From positions 248,001-312,000 of the forward strand of contig CAVRSD010000005.1 of the NCBI GenBank assembly GCA_963723765.1: a stretch of DNA of 64,000 nt, in the 5' to 3' direction. The notes under the pieces are model-generated. The model did not search any database and was not told the origin of the DNA. It saw only the letters and a program-made list of their open reading frames with translations. Source of the stretch: DATBAX01 sp963723765 (lineage in GTDB: Bacteria; Acidobacteriota; Terriglobia; Terriglobales; Acidobacteriaceae). Positions 9,694 to 19,097 of this stretch are shown one piece after another (the first letter of the stretch is position 1; each line of letters opens with the position of its first letter). A program made the translations under genes and the position numbers.

Positions 9694-11563
9694 TTAAGAT
9701 TTTTTAACCCGACGCTGGTGCGTGCTGGGAATACGCATATCTTCCCTATACTTTGCGACGGTACGCCGCGTGACCTGAATGCCCTGGGATTGAAGAATTC
9801 GTGGTGATTTGCTCGTCGGTCAAGGGACGAGCGGGATCTTCGTCCTCGATGAGCTTTTTGACCCGGCGCTTGAGGATGAGTAACGAAGTATTGCCGCCCT
9901 CGGGGCCGTTCACGCTCTCGCTGAAGAAATAACGCAGTTCAAACACGCCCTGGGGAGTGTGTGCATACTTGTTTGCCACCGCACGACTGACGGTCGAAGG
10001 ATGCACGCCGATTTCTTCGGCGACTTCCTTGATCATCATCGGCTTCAATTCATCAATGCCGCTTTCCAGAAAATCGCCCTGCCGCATCACGATGGTGTAG
10101 CAGACTTTCAGAATCGTCTGCTTGCGCTGCTCAATGTTCTTGATGAGCTGAATGGCGCTCTTGTAGCGCTCTTTGACGTAATTACGAGTGTCTTTGTCGT
10201 TGGTATCGCGGGTCAGGAGGCGTTTGTAGGCCGGATTCAAACGCAGCTGGGGAACGTCGTCATCGTTCATCATGACCAGCCATTCGTCGCCATGCTTCAC
10301 GAAGGCAACGTCCGGCTCAATCAGCCGCGGCTGGCCCTTGTTGTAGCGCATGCCAGGACGGGGATCGAGTGTCCGAATATATTCGAGGGCAGCCTGCACG
10401 GCCTCAATCGGACGGCTGATGGCCCTGGCGATTTCCTTGTATTGCTTGTTTTGCAGTGCCCGCAAGTGCGAATCCACCACCACAATCGCGTCGGCCAGCA
10501 CGTGGGCCACTTCCTCGCCGTTTTCGACCGTATTGCCATTGCCATTGCCATTCTTCTGGGTGGCAAGCTGTTGCTGATAGCGCAACTGGCAGATCAAACA
10601 CTCGCGCAGATCACGGCAACCCACGCCTGACGGATCCATCTGGCGTATCACTTCGATGGCTTCGTGCAGGTCGGCGAGATTGAAGTTGTGCTGAAAAGTA
10701 GGTGCGGGCGTGGGAACTGGGGCCGGGGTCGGCTCGGCGACAGTCTGAGCGATTGGCTCGGCGATGAATGCTTCCGGGGCCGGTGCAGCGGCTGCTGCGC
10801 TGCCGATTCTCATGTCAGAAGTAATGGAAGAGGCAATCTCCGCACTGTCGGCCGCGATCCCACTCCAGCCTGCATCGGCCAGCAAATCAACGTCATTAGC
10901 ATCAGCGGGAATATCGAGGTCTTCTGGTGACGCGTCCAACGATGATGCGTCCAACAACGATGCGTCCAACCCCAGCGCCGCAGCTTCCTTGACGACCTTT
11001 TCTACAATCGTGGCATCGACTTCCGGCGGCGCCGGTGGCGCGATGCCCAGCAATTCGTCGTCACTGGCGATCAAATAGCCATCTTCGTTCAGATTGCCGA
11101 TCACCACTTCCGCCGCTTCACGCACTTCCGGACGCACCGGAAGCGAGCCTAGTTGCCATTTCAAATGATCAGCGAGATTGCTCGGCTTGGAGAGAAAATT
11201 CTCAAACGAAGGACGTTCGATTTCTTCCATCTCGCCCGGACTGCGATAACCCGGATCAAGGTATTCTTGAAAGAACGAACCAAAGTCGATTTCTTCGAAG
11301 GGGTCTTTCTTTTCGACCGCGGTAACCGTATTTTCTTCGGGAGCCACGCGGTCGCGCTCTTCTTCACGGCGGTTTACATCGTCAATCAAGGGGACTGAAT
11401 CTTCGAGTTCCTCGAGCACGGGATTCTCGACCATCTCGGCGGTGATCATGTCCCGCAGCTCAAGCTTGTTGAGCGCGAGAACACTGACCATCTGCACCAG
11501 CCCTGGGGTCAGGATCTGCCGCTGTGAAACTCTCAGGTGTAGCTTGGGTTGCAACATCACCAT
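9694..11563 (-). CDS. rpoN: RNA polymerase sigma-54 factor with frameshift near C-terminus
   Basis: The sequence encodes the Q-rich-type activator-interacting N-terminus (LHLRVSQRQILTPGLVQMVSVLALNKLEL), the core-binding region and the DNA-binding region with the helix-turn-helix (KEVAEEIGVHPSTVSRAVANKYAHTP). The open frame stops at 9746, but the RpoN box (TRRTVAKYRED) and the normal end (IPSTHQRRVKKS, stop at 9694-9696) are present one frame over. One extra base near 9797 explains this. A low-complexity acidic/Ala-Pro insertion of about 130 residues separates the N-terminal segment from the core-binding region and contains a 15-bp tandem repeat. No sigma-54 activator gene is in the window. 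Position between lptB and hpf is the conserved one. Confidence 0.92.
10929..10973. repeat. Three 15-bp tandem repeats inside rpoN
   Basis: The unit GATGCGTCCAAC plus three bases occurs three times in register, so it preserves the reading frame and encodes LDAS-type repeats on the minus strand (LDASLLDASSLDAS). Together with a nearby CCATTG triplication near 10540 encoding alternating Asn-Gly, it marks the sigma factor's linker as a slippage-prone region. Confidence 0.8.
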
Positions 11564-11571
11564 AAGATCAG

Positions 11572-11690
11572 TCGTTCGTCCTTGGTCGCGCGTCGTTGGT
11601 CTTTGTCTCTCTGATCCCTGGCCTTAATTGCTGATCGTCTTTAAGAATTTGCCAACGACCAACGACGAAGGACCAACGACCGTTCTCACA
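11572..11690. repeat. Intergenic CCAACGAC inverted repeats (REP-like)
   Basis: Between rpoN and lptB, GTCGTTGGTC near 11591-11600 faces two copies of GACCAACGAC near 11657 and 11671, able to form a long hairpin. Related CCAACGACCAAGGACG sequence recurs at 18655-18770. It lies inside a transcription unit, so it may adjust mRNA stability rather than end transcription. No ORF is credible here. Confidence 0.65.
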
Positions 11691-12414
11691 CCAACGAAAA
11701 ACTCTCGCCTAAATACACTCGCCTTACTTCAGGATTATTCGCCAGTTGGTCCGGATTGCCCGAGGCAAAAATCCTGCCTTCATCAATAATGTAGGCCCGG
11801 TCGGTAACTGCCAGCGTTTCCCTCACGCTGTGGTCCGTGATCAGCACGCCAATCCCGCCTGCTTTCAGGCTACTGATAATCTTCTGCAAATCGAGTACGG
11901 CAATCGGGTCAATCCCGGAAAATGGCTCATCCAGCAAAATAAACGTTGGGTTGATGCACAAAGCGCGGGCAATCTCCACTCGCCGCCGCTCGCCCCCGGA
12001 CAATGCGTAACCCCGGTTCTGGCGGATGTGCTCCAATCCCAACTGGTCAATCAGTTTCTCCATCTTTTCCCGGCGTTCATGCCAGGAAATAGGCTGCGCC
12101 TCCAGCACCGCAAGGATATTTTCCTCAACGGTAAGCTTGCGGAATACCGAAGCTTCCTGGGGGAGATAACTGATGCCATACTGGCGCGCCCGCAAATACA
12201 TGGGCACGTCCGTGATATCTTCGTCGTCGATTAACACCCGGCCTGCATCAGGGGGTATCAGGCCCACGATGGTGTAGAAGGTGGTAGTCTTGCCGGCCCC
12301 GTTAGGCCCTAATAAACCAACAACTTCGCCCTGCTCCACGCGAATGCTGACTCCATTTACAACCCGGCGACCTTTGTAGGACTTGCTAATGTCGTCGGCG
12401 GCCAGCGTGTGCAT
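11686..12414 (-). CDS. lptB: LPS export ABC transporter ATP-binding protein
   Basis: 242 residues, the usual LptB length. Walker A GPNGAGKTT, Q-loop YLPQEASVFRKLTVEENILAVLE (the LptB-typical sequence), signature LSGGERRRVEIARAL, Walker B FILLDEPFSGIDPIAV, H-loop ITDHSVRETL. LptB drives LptFG to extract LPS and push it along the Lpt bridge to the outer membrane. The ATG directly follows the lptC-like gene's stop codon (TAA-ATG), so the two are translationally coupled. Predicted cytoplasmic partner of membrane proteins that are not in this window. Confidence 0.95.
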   Translation of the reverse strand: MHTLAADDISKSYKGRRVVNGVSIRVEQGEVVGLLGPNGAGKTTTFYTIVGLIPPDAGRVLIDDEDITDVPMYLRARQYGISYLPQEASVFRKLTVEENILAVLEAQPISWHERREKMEKLIDQLGLEHIRQNRGYALSGGERRRVEIARALCINPTFILLDEPFSGIDPIAVLDLQKIISSLKAGGIGVLITDHSVRETLAVTDRAYIIDEGRIFASGNPDQLANNPEVRRVYLGESFSLV

Positions 12415-14715
12415 TTATCGTGCCACTCGCGCTTTTGTAACGGTTGGGGACTGGTTGCTTCCTTCTACGAGCACCCTATCATCGTGTCTAAATAAAGTCA
12501 ACGAAACCCCGGTAATCTTGCCATGTTCGGCATCAAAAATGCTAGGCGGTCCGCCGGTCAGAACAAACTTGTCGTCCGAAGCTGTATATACGAGTTGACT
12601 CCCGGTGCCTCGGCGCTCTGGTTGAGTGATGACGACGTTCTCTTGGGCGACGATCCGATCAATCTTCCCGGCCGACGTAACTGGCTGATTCCCAACTGCT
12701 TGCCCTCGAGCTTGCAAAAAAACATCCATCCAAGAAGCAGTAATAGTCGAGTCTGTGCCTTTAGCTATAACATTGCCCTCGAAATGCGCTTTGCGCTCGT
12801 TGTCGGCGTAGTTCAGGTCATCGGAAGTGACAAGTACGGGAGTGGTCTTGCCGCTTTTCTCGGTCTGGACCAGTACAGTGGAGACTTTTTGATTGCCAGA
12901 GGAGTGTGCGGTCACAAAACGGCGGTCGCGATCAAATTCGATCGACGGCGCTTCCACCAGGTTATCGTCCTGCCATAGCCGGGCATCGCCGGTGTAGAGT
13001 GCAACCGACGGGGTGCGATGGGCGGTCATGGAGCGGGCAGTGACATGGATTGGGCTGGAGGAAGCCAGGAGCGCTCCATTCGGTTGGGGCTTGAGGTCCG
13101 AGTACGTGCTTTTTACGTCGCCGTCGGCGTAAGCGTCTCCGCTAGCGCGGTTCATCCGCATGGTACGCGCCGTGGTGGTCATGCTCTTATCAATCACTCG
13201 CGCCGAACCGGTCAGGGTCAGGATCTGGTCCGCGGGACTGTAACGGCCCTTATCCCCCCAAGCCTGACGTTCGCCATCAGCGTAGGCGACGTTCCCTTGC
13301 TGGACAATCGCCTGTACGCCGTTGCCGGGAGTGAACGCAGCATCCACCGTTCGGCTGGTGCTGACCCGGTCTGGCTGTCCGGGCGTGCTGTTCACAATGC
13401 GGGCTGCGGGAGCTCCGTGAACGGAAGCCAGTTGCCCCAGATCATCGAAGTGGGCCTCAAATTTTTCGGCGGTGACGATCGTTTGTTGTCCCGTGCCCGG
13501 AGTTGTGGGCCGGACGACCATCTGCGGCGGCCCGGAGGTTACCGCACGCTCGAAATGTCGCCCATCGAACAAATAGAAATCAACCACCGGCGCGGTAAGT
13601 TCGAAATCCTGCGGCGTCGCCGATCCGGACGACGGTTTCTGATGCTGCAAAAGTTTTACATTCCCTTCCGCATGAATTTTTTTCAGGATGCTCTTGTTGT
13701 CTGCACCCTTAGCTCGCCCATGATTTTCTGCGAAGTCTAGAACTGCGCGGCCAGCAGTTCCCTGCATGGGCTGCGGGCCTTCCGTATCCAATCGGACGTC
13801 GCCGGTAAAAATGGCGTTTCGCAATGTACTGCGTTGAGAGTCGCCCGGCTCGGGCGCCATCAGCAGTTCCAGTTGCGTAGACCGCACTGTTGCCGGCTGC
13901 TCTCCTTTGGATTCCACCACAACATTCCCATGCGCAAATACATGGTCGACCGTGTTGTCCGGTTTCAGAAACACGGTGGCTTCGTCGGCGTCTGCCGCCT
14001 GTAGACCGTCTACAAGATGAGCATGCTCAAGCACAATGATCCGAGGGTCTTTAGAGATGGTTCCATGCATTGCGGTGACAGTTGCCGGAGTCGCTCCATT
14101 GAGTACGATATTCACCTGCGACAACATGGTGAGCACGCTGGTTTTGGCGTTATAAGTTACGCCGACTGCTGATCCACTGGCCTGGGGCACACGAAAATCG
14201 GCCCTCTCAGTGGTATGTGCATCCCCCGTGGTTTGATTGAAGATCAAATCCGTGGTCCTGAGGTGGATTGGATTCTTAAGCTCCTTGGGCGACGCTTGAT
14301 CGACACCGCCAACTCCGGCGGGATTGGACTGCAAGTCCATTTGCACCTCGCCTTTGCCAATCACGTCTCCGGACTGCTGGTCGTATTCGAAATTTTTGCC
14401 GTAGATTTGGTCGAATCGGCTGGAGTCACGTCCGTAAAGAGTGATCTCCACGTCGGAAAGTTCGGCCCGGCGTCCGCCCTTGTACTGCACCGCTTTACTG
14501 GCCTCGACCCGAAACAGAGTGCGTCCCTGTTCCGATTTGGAGACGCTGAAACCCTTCGCCGTCTGCTTGAACTCCAGGCCAATCTTCTCTGGAATCTGCT
14601 TCAGGGCGTTCTGCACCTTATGCCGGGCATAGAGATACATCCCACCCACCACCACGACCGAGAAGATCGCGGCGAGCGCGAACCAGCGGCGCAAGCGGGA
14701 GATTTGAGGAGGCAT
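12415..14715 (-). CDS. LptC-type protein fused to multiple OstA/LptA-like repeats
   Basis: 766 residues from the ATG at 14715. A basic start and one transmembrane helix (RRWFALAAIFSVVVVGGMYLYA, residues about 8-30) anchor it in the inner membrane. An LptC domain follows (about 35-170: FSVSKSEQGRTLFRVEASKAVQYKGGRRAELSDVEITLYG), then repeated OstA/LptA-like beta segments to the end (for example SKGEQPATVRSTQLELLM, YTGDARLWQDDNLVEAPSIEFDR, ARGQAVGNQPVTSAGKIDRI). E. coli splits this into LptC (about 190 residues) and LptA (about 185); here no separate lptA lies between this gene and lptB, so the fused protein may itself form much of the periplasmic LPS bridge. Known family, bridge role inferred. 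Confidence 0.8.
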   Translation of the reverse strand: MPPQISRLRRWFALAAIFSVVVVGGMYLYARHKVQNALKQIPEKIGLEFKQTAKGFSVSKSEQGRTLFRVEASKAVQYKGGRRAELSDVEITLYGRDSSRFDQIYGKNFEYDQQSGDVIGKGEVQMDLQSNPAGVGGVDQASPKELKNPIHLRTTDLIFNQTTGDAHTTERADFRVPQASGSAVGVTYNAKTSVLTMLSQVNIVLNGATPATVTAMHGTISKDPRIIVLEHAHLVDGLQAADADEATVFLKPDNTVDHVFAHGNVVVESKGEQPATVRSTQLELLMAPEPGDSQRSTLRNAIFTGDVRLDTEGPQPMQGTAGRAVLDFAENHGRAKGADNKSILKKIHAEGNVKLLQHQKPSSGSATPQDFELTAPVVDFYLFDGRHFERAVTSGPPQMVVRPTTPGTGQQTIVTAEKFEAHFDDLGQLASVHGAPAARIVNSTPGQPDRVSTSRTVDAAFTPGNGVQAIVQQGNVAYADGERQAWGDKGRYSPADQILTLTGSARVIDKSMTTTARTMRMNRASGDAYADGDVKSTYSDLKPQPNGALLASSSPIHVTARSMTAHRTPSVALYTGDARLWQDDNLVEAPSIEFDRDRRFVTAHSSGNQKVSTVLVQTEKSGKTTPVLVTSDDLNYADNERKAHFEGNVIAKGTDSTITASWMDVFLQARGQAVGNQPVTSAGKIDRIVAQENVVITQPERRGTGSQLVYTASDDKFVLTGGPPSIFDAEHGKITGVSLTLFRHDDRVLVEGSNQSPTVTKARVAR

Positions 14716-14755
14716 CTGCCTAGAGTTTACTTGATGGCGGAGCCGAAGATGGGAA

Positions 14756-15301
14756 TTAGCGGTAGCGGACCAGGGTGCCGGCAATCATGTCGTGCAAGGC
14801 CTGCTTGCGCTCGGTGAACCCGGCCATGATGAAGCCGATTAGAAGAATGATTCCCGAGATAATCTTGGCGAAATGGCGTCCGGTGGCGCGGGCAAAAGAT
14901 ATGCGGTTTCCTGCTAAATCAGTCACCTTCAACCCGAAAATCAGCTTACCCAACGTGGCCTGTTGCGAGGAACTCTCCATGAGGGCCTCATAGAGCCAGG
15001 AAACCACGATCGAAAACCCGGCGAAATGCACGGTAGAACCGGCCCCTGGCGCACCAAAATCAGTATGACTGGATATGTGCAATACCATACGCACAGGGAA
15101 AACCGCGATTTGGAGCAGGATGACGTCAATGATCACTGCGATAAAGCGGATCCAGAACCCCGCCCAATGCACCGCCGCAACGGGAACCGGGCGCTCGCCC
15201 GCGGGGACTGCTCCCAGAGCAGTCCCGCAATTCGAACAAAACTGCACAGTCGGCGCATTTTGGGTGCCGCATCGGTTGCAGAAAATCGCAGCGTCGGTCA
15301 T
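14756..15301 (-). CDS. RDD-family membrane protein with N-terminal zinc ribbon
   Basis: 181 residues. Residues 8-27 carry a CxxC...CxxC zinc-ribbon (FCNRCGTQNAPTVQFCSNCG), followed by an RDD domain with three or four membrane helices: GFWIRFIAVIIDVILLQ (the R-D pattern), QATLGKLIFGLKVTDLAGNRIS and a C-terminal ALHDMIAGTLV. RDD proteins are small membrane proteins, some implicated in ion antiport, mostly of unknown function. It sits about 40 bp upstream of lptC on the same strand and may lead the envelope operon. The ABC ATPase gene at 15391 diverges from it. Confidence 0.85.
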   Translation of the reverse strand: MTDAAIFCNRCGTQNAPTVQFCSNCGTALGAVPAGERPVPVAAVHWAGFWIRFIAVIIDVILLQIAVFPVRMVLHISSHTDFGAPGAGSTVHFAGFSIVVSWLYEALMESSSQQATLGKLIFGLKVTDLAGNRISFARATGRHFAKIISGIILLIGFIMAGFTERKQALHDMIAGTLVRYR

Positions 15302-15390
15302 GAGCCGAGAATATAACTGTGTTCAGGTCTTGTGTAAAGTCTTTGCGGAAAGGTTTTTTCGGACCGACGGTGTCGTAAACTCTCACGACG

Positions 15391-16179
15391 ATGATTTCGC
15401 GATCTCCCGCCCTGCTGGATCTGCAAAACGTTCGCGTAATGCGCGGCGAAAAAATCGTGCTCGACGATTTCACTCTTCGCGTTGACAGCAACGAACGCGT
15501 CGCTATCCTCGGTCCGAACGGCTGTGGCAAATCCACGCTGATCAAGACCATTACCCGCGAATGCTATCCCGTCGTTAAAGCAGGTTCCAGCATGAAGATT
15601 CTGGGCCAGGATTCCTGGAATGTTTTTGAGCTGCGCTCCCTGCTGGGCATTGTTTCAAACGATCTGATGTCGGCTTGCACCGGAGAAGCAACGGGACGCG
15701 ACGTGGTTCTTTCCGGTTTCTTCAGCAGCACCGACATCTTCCCCAACCACACGGTGACTCCTGAGCAAAAAGAGCTGGCTGACGCCGCATTGGCCCAATT
15801 GAAAATCTCTCACCTGGCGGATCGAGCGGTCAGCGAAATGTCCTCGGGAGAAGCTAGGCGGGTGTTGATTGCGCGGGCCCTGGTTCACAATCCCAAGGCT
15901 CTGTTGTTCGATGAACCCAGTAATTCTCTCGATGTTCTCGCGCGACACAGCCTGCGGCAGACCATGAGTTCACTGGCAAACTCAGGCATCGGAATGATTC
16001 TGGTGACGCATGATCTTTCAGACATTATTCCCCAGATTGATCGCGTTGTTCTGATGTCGGGGGGCCGGATTGTGGCCGACGGGCGCAAGGAAGACCTGCT
16101 GCGGCCCGACCAACTGGCGGCTCTATTTGGAATCGATGTAGCCCTGGCGCGACATCAGGGCTACTACCATTTGTGGTGA
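15391..16179 (+). CDS. ABC transporter ATP-binding protein (iron/metal-type or ModF-like)
   Basis: 262 residues with all ATPase motifs: Walker A GPNGCGKST, signature MSSGEARRVLIARAL, Walker B ALLFDEPSNSLD, H-loop VTHDLSDI. The sequence LSGFFSSTDIFPNHTVT and the end DQLAALFGI are typical of FecE/ZnuC-like or ModF-like ATPases. There is no permease or binding protein beside it, so the transported substrate is open, and it could be a soluble ABC protein. It diverges from the RDD gene with an 89-bp gap that must hold both promoters. Confidence 0.8.
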   Translation: MISRSPALLDLQNVRVMRGEKIVLDDFTLRVDSNERVAILGPNGCGKSTLIKTITRECYPVVKAGSSMKILGQDSWNVFELRSLLGIVSNDLMSACTGEATGRDVVLSGFFSSTDIFPNHTVTPEQKELADAALAQLKISHLADRAVSEMSSGEARRVLIARALVHNPKALLFDEPSNSLDVLARHSLRQTMSSLANSGIGMILVTHDLSDIIPQIDRVVLMSGGRIVADGRKEDLLRPDQLAALFGIDVALARHQGYYHLW

Positions 16180-16287
16180 ATCGCGTGAGCCAGGGCTCAA
16201 ATGGGCAGACGAGGCAAAGCGGAAAATTACGAGACAAAACTGACAGCCGAGAGACTGCCCTGGGCGAAGTCGAACGGGCGGCGGCCC

Positions 16288-18114
16288 CTACGTGGTCTGT
16301 GACTGTGCCAGTGGCTCTTCTTTAACGGCGACGGTTTTTGCCTGGAAGTCTTTCAGGGAAAGTTCCAAACCACCGAAATCAGGATGGTCATTATGATCCA
16401 GCGTAAAAGCGATGTCGAAAGTATCGCCGGGAATCATCTGCGACTGCTGGAAACGTTCCGCCATGTGCCAGCCCAGAGCGTTGAAAGAAACTGATTTTCG
16501 CCAGCCACCATTCAGTTCTTTCGTTGGGCCCTCCGCTGAGGCTACTTTCAACTTCACATGTTTATCTTTCATCACCCGCGGCGCCGCCATCAGGCGAACA
16601 TTCCGCGCGGCAAATACCGGCTCCGGATTGCCCACGCCGAATGGCTCCAGCCGGCACACCGATTGAAATAACTCAGGCGTGACCTGATCCAGAGCGACTT
16701 CCGCGTCAAACTTCATCATCGGTTCAAAGTCGTCCAGCGTCAGGCGCGCTCGCGCATAACTATCCAGCTGGGCGCGAAGATCGGGTAAGTTCGCGCTAGG
16801 CAGGGAGAAGCCAACGGCATGCGCGTGTCCTCCGAACCTGGTGAACAGATTCGAACAGGATTCCAAAGCATTCAACAAATGGAACGCCGGAATGGAACGG
16901 CCCGAGCCGTGAGCTTCCTCGCCATCGCGCGAGATCACCAGCGTCGGTCGTCCGTAACGCTCCACCACGCGGGTCGCGGTGATTCCAATCACGCCTCGAT
17001 GCCAGCCATCGCCATCGATCACCATGCAATAAGCGTCGCTCAGGGAGGCATCCTCTTCGATGCGTGATTTGATCGCGTCGAGAATTTTGCGTTCTTCCTC
17101 CTGCCGATCCCCATTCAGTTGATCGAGCTTGCTGGCGATTTCCCGAGCGCGGGCAGGATCTTTCACGCTGAACAGCTCGATCACATCGCGGGCGACGTCC
17201 ATTCTTCCGGCGGCATTGATCCGCGGCGCAATGCGGAATGCGACTTCCCCTGAAGTCAGTGGACGCCCGCCAAGCTTCGCCACTTCCAGCAATGCTTTGA
17301 GCCCCGGATTCACGGCAGAACGCAACCCTTCCAACCCGAGCTTGGCAAAGACCCTGTTCTCGCCGATCAATGGCACGGCATCGGCGATAGTCGCGATGGC
17401 CACAATTTTCATGAAGGACATCAGCAATCGCTTCTGATCTTTGCCGACGAGCCGCCGCTCCATCAATCCTTGCGCCAGCTTGAATGCCACGCCCGCACCG
17501 CATATCGATTTGCAGGGATAATCGCAGCCCGGCTGATTGGGATTCAATACAGCCAGTGCCGGCGGTATGCCATCCGCCCCCGGCAGGTGATGATCGGTCA
17601 CGATCAGATCGACGCCCAACCGCTTCGCCGTTTCTGCTGCGGGGAAAGCACGAATCCCGGTATCAACGCTGATAATGAGTCTTGTTCCCGCAGCGGCTGC
17701 ACGCTCAATCACATCGCCACGCAAGTCATAGCCTTCGCGAATGCGGTGCGGCACATGGAAGTCAGGATTTCCGCCGCAGAGTTCGATCGCCGTCTTAAGA
17801 ATGACAATCGCGGTGGTGCCGTCGACGTCATAGTCGCCATAAATCAAAATCGGTTCTTTGCGATCCAACGCTGCTTCTAGCCGATCGAGAGCAGTCTTCA
17901 TGCCGGTCAGGAGATATGGCGAATGCAGATGATCGAGCGATGGAGTGAGAAAACGCAGTGCGGCTTCGGGTTCGTTGATACCCCGCATCACCAGCAGGCG
18001 CGAGACCGTAGTGGCAAGTTGCAGATCGCCTAAGTGAAGTTCTGATTGTGATCTTAGAGTTTCAGCAAGAGCTTTTACCTGTGCTGAATCGGCAGGTCGG
18101 AGGTCCCAGCGCAC
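16288..18114 (-). CDS. recJ: Single-stranded-DNA-specific 5'-3' exonuclease RecJ
   Basis: 608 residues, normal for RecJ. DHH phosphoesterase motifs: YGDYDVDGTT (residues 92-101), ISVDTGI, VTDHH, and the DHHA1 part with DGDGWHRGVIGITATRVVERYGRP and GSGRSIPAFHLLNALE, FGGHAHAVGFSL. An OB-type domain follows (FQSVCRLEPFGVGNPEPVF). RecJ digests single-stranded DNA from 5' ends in recombination and mismatch repair. It starts at GTG 18114, two bases after the stop of the upstream gene of unknown function, so they form an operon. Confidence 0.95.
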   Translation of the reverse strand: MRWDLRPADSAQVKALAETLRSQSELHLGDLQLATTVSRLLVMRGINEPEAALRFLTPSLDHLHSPYLLTGMKTALDRLEAALDRKEPILIYGDYDVDGTTAIVILKTAIELCGGNPDFHVPHRIREGYDLRGDVIERAAAAGTRLIISVDTGIRAFPAAETAKRLGVDLIVTDHHLPGADGIPPALAVLNPNQPGCDYPCKSICGAGVAFKLAQGLMERRLVGKDQKRLLMSFMKIVAIATIADAVPLIGENRVFAKLGLEGLRSAVNPGLKALLEVAKLGGRPLTSGEVAFRIAPRINAAGRMDVARDVIELFSVKDPARAREIASKLDQLNGDRQEEERKILDAIKSRIEEDASLSDAYCMVIDGDGWHRGVIGITATRVVERYGRPTLVISRDGEEAHGSGRSIPAFHLLNALESCSNLFTRFGGHAHAVGFSLPSANLPDLRAQLDSYARARLTLDDFEPMMKFDAEVALDQVTPELFQSVCRLEPFGVGNPEPVFAARNVRLMAAPRVMKDKHVKLKVASAEGPTKELNGGWRKSVSFNALGWHMAERFQQSQMIPGDTFDIAFTLDHNDHPDFGGLELSLKDFQAKTVAVKEEPLAQSQTT

Positions 18115-18116
18115 AC

Positions 18117-18623
18117 TTAGCTTTCGTCGTCCTGATCGGGCTCGTCGATGGGAATTCCACCGAAATCGTCGGCCAGTTCCAGCAGGCGCTGGAATCGTTC
18201 ATACCACTCGGTGGAAGCTTCAAAGACCATCATCACACCCTGCTGGGCAAAACCCAGCTGCACAAATCCAGTCTTCCCCAGATAGGTTTTCAGCCAGCGG
18301 GCATCATCCACATCTTCGTCGTTGGTAAACTCAGCGTTTCTGAGTCGGACAATCATCTCATCCAATTCCTGCGATTCCAGCCGCCACGAATCCATGGTCA
18401 AAAAAGGCGCAGAAGCCGCTTTGGCCAACTCCACAAAGTCCTTCCAACCATCAGGATTGTCTTCCGACTTCCACATCACGCTCTGCACTTCCTCGTGATC
18501 CACATATCCGTGGAAACGGCGCATGCCGTGGCCTTCCACGAAGGCAATCATGTCGTCTTTGAGGCTGGAGAGATCGTCTGGAAAAGGAGACATAAAGAAA
18601 CTCTTGATATCAGCATTGTGCAT
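18117..18623 (-). CDS. Conserved protein of unknown function upstream of recJ
   Basis: About 168 residues with the start set at the ATG 18623 (MHNADIKSFF); an in-frame ATG at 18593 (MSPFPDD) is also possible, and neither has a strong ribosome site. The further 47 codons upstream run through an intergenic repeat and look non-coding. The protein is acidic, soluble and helix-rich, with many Trp/Phe (VMWKSEDNPDGWKDFVELAKAA, AQQGVMMVFEASTEWYERFQRLLELADDF) and an acidic tail PIDEPDQDDES. I do not recognise a family. Tight coupling to recJ suggests joint expression, not necessarily a shared function. Confidence 0.6.
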   Translation of the reverse strand: MHNADIKSFFMSPFPDDLSSLKDDMIAFVEGHGMRRFHGYVDHEEVQSVMWKSEDNPDGWKDFVELAKAASAPFLTMDSWRLESQELDEMIVRLRNAEFTNDEDVDDARWLKTYLGKTGFVQLGFAQQGVMMVFEASTEWYERFQRLLELADDFGGIPIDEPDQDDES

Positions 18624-18650
18624 GAACTGGGGGTCGGGAGCAAATGGGAG

Positions 18651-18770
18651 AACTGGTCGTTGGCCGTTCGTCGTTAGTCGTTGGCCAAATCCAAATCGAG
18701 TAGTCCTTGAAAGCGTCCCGACGGCATGCACCGAAGAGGCCAACGACCAAGGACGCACGACCAACGCCGC
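18651..18770. repeat. Second CCAACGAC-type inverted repeat
   Basis: GTTGGCCGTTCGTCGTTAG and GTCGTTGGCC face GGCCAACGACCAAGGACG further right. This lies between two divergent transcription units and resembles the repeat at 11572-11690. It probably belongs to a dispersed REP-like family. Confidence 0.6.
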
Positions 18771-18818
18771 CCTTCCCCTGTGCTACACTTTCTGTTCACT
18801 GAATTTCCGATCCGCACT

Positions 18819-19097
18819 ATGCTGCTTTCGAAAGAATATGTGGGCTATCTGGCCCGCGAAGTCACCAAAAAACTGATTGCAGGTGAACTCATCGAGACCA
18901 AGGCGGTCGCCGCGGTCACCGAGAAGGCTCATGCGGCGATCCTCGAAGAGTTGTCGCTCGAGGACCGTATTAACGACGAAGTACGCGTCATCCTCGAAGC
19001 TTACGCTGACGAAATGCGCAACAGCGGCGCGAACTATCAGGAAATGTTCCGCAAAGTGAAGAGCGAACTCACCCGTAAGTACAAGGCGGTCCTGTGA
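18819..19097 (+). CDS. DUF507 family protein, first of a tandem pair
   Basis: 92 residues from the ATG at 18819 (MLLSKEYVGYLAREVTKKL). DUF507 proteins are small, helical and charged, and their function is unknown. The sequence shows the family pattern: an N-terminal LSKEYVGYLAREV, a central ILEELSLEDRINDEVRVILEAYADEM, and a C-terminal MFRKVKSELTRKY. Its TGA overlaps the GTG start of the second DUF507 gene by four bases (GTGA), showing translational coupling. Confidence 0.85.
   Translation: MLLSKEYVGYLAREVTKKLIAGELIETKAVAAVTEKAHAAILEELSLEDRINDEVRVILEAYADEMRNSGANYQEMFRKVKSELTRKYKAVL

Noticed and set aside
10929..10973. Possible CRISPR-like repeat
   Set aside because: Three contiguous 15-bp units without spacers, in frame within rpoN; no cas genes.
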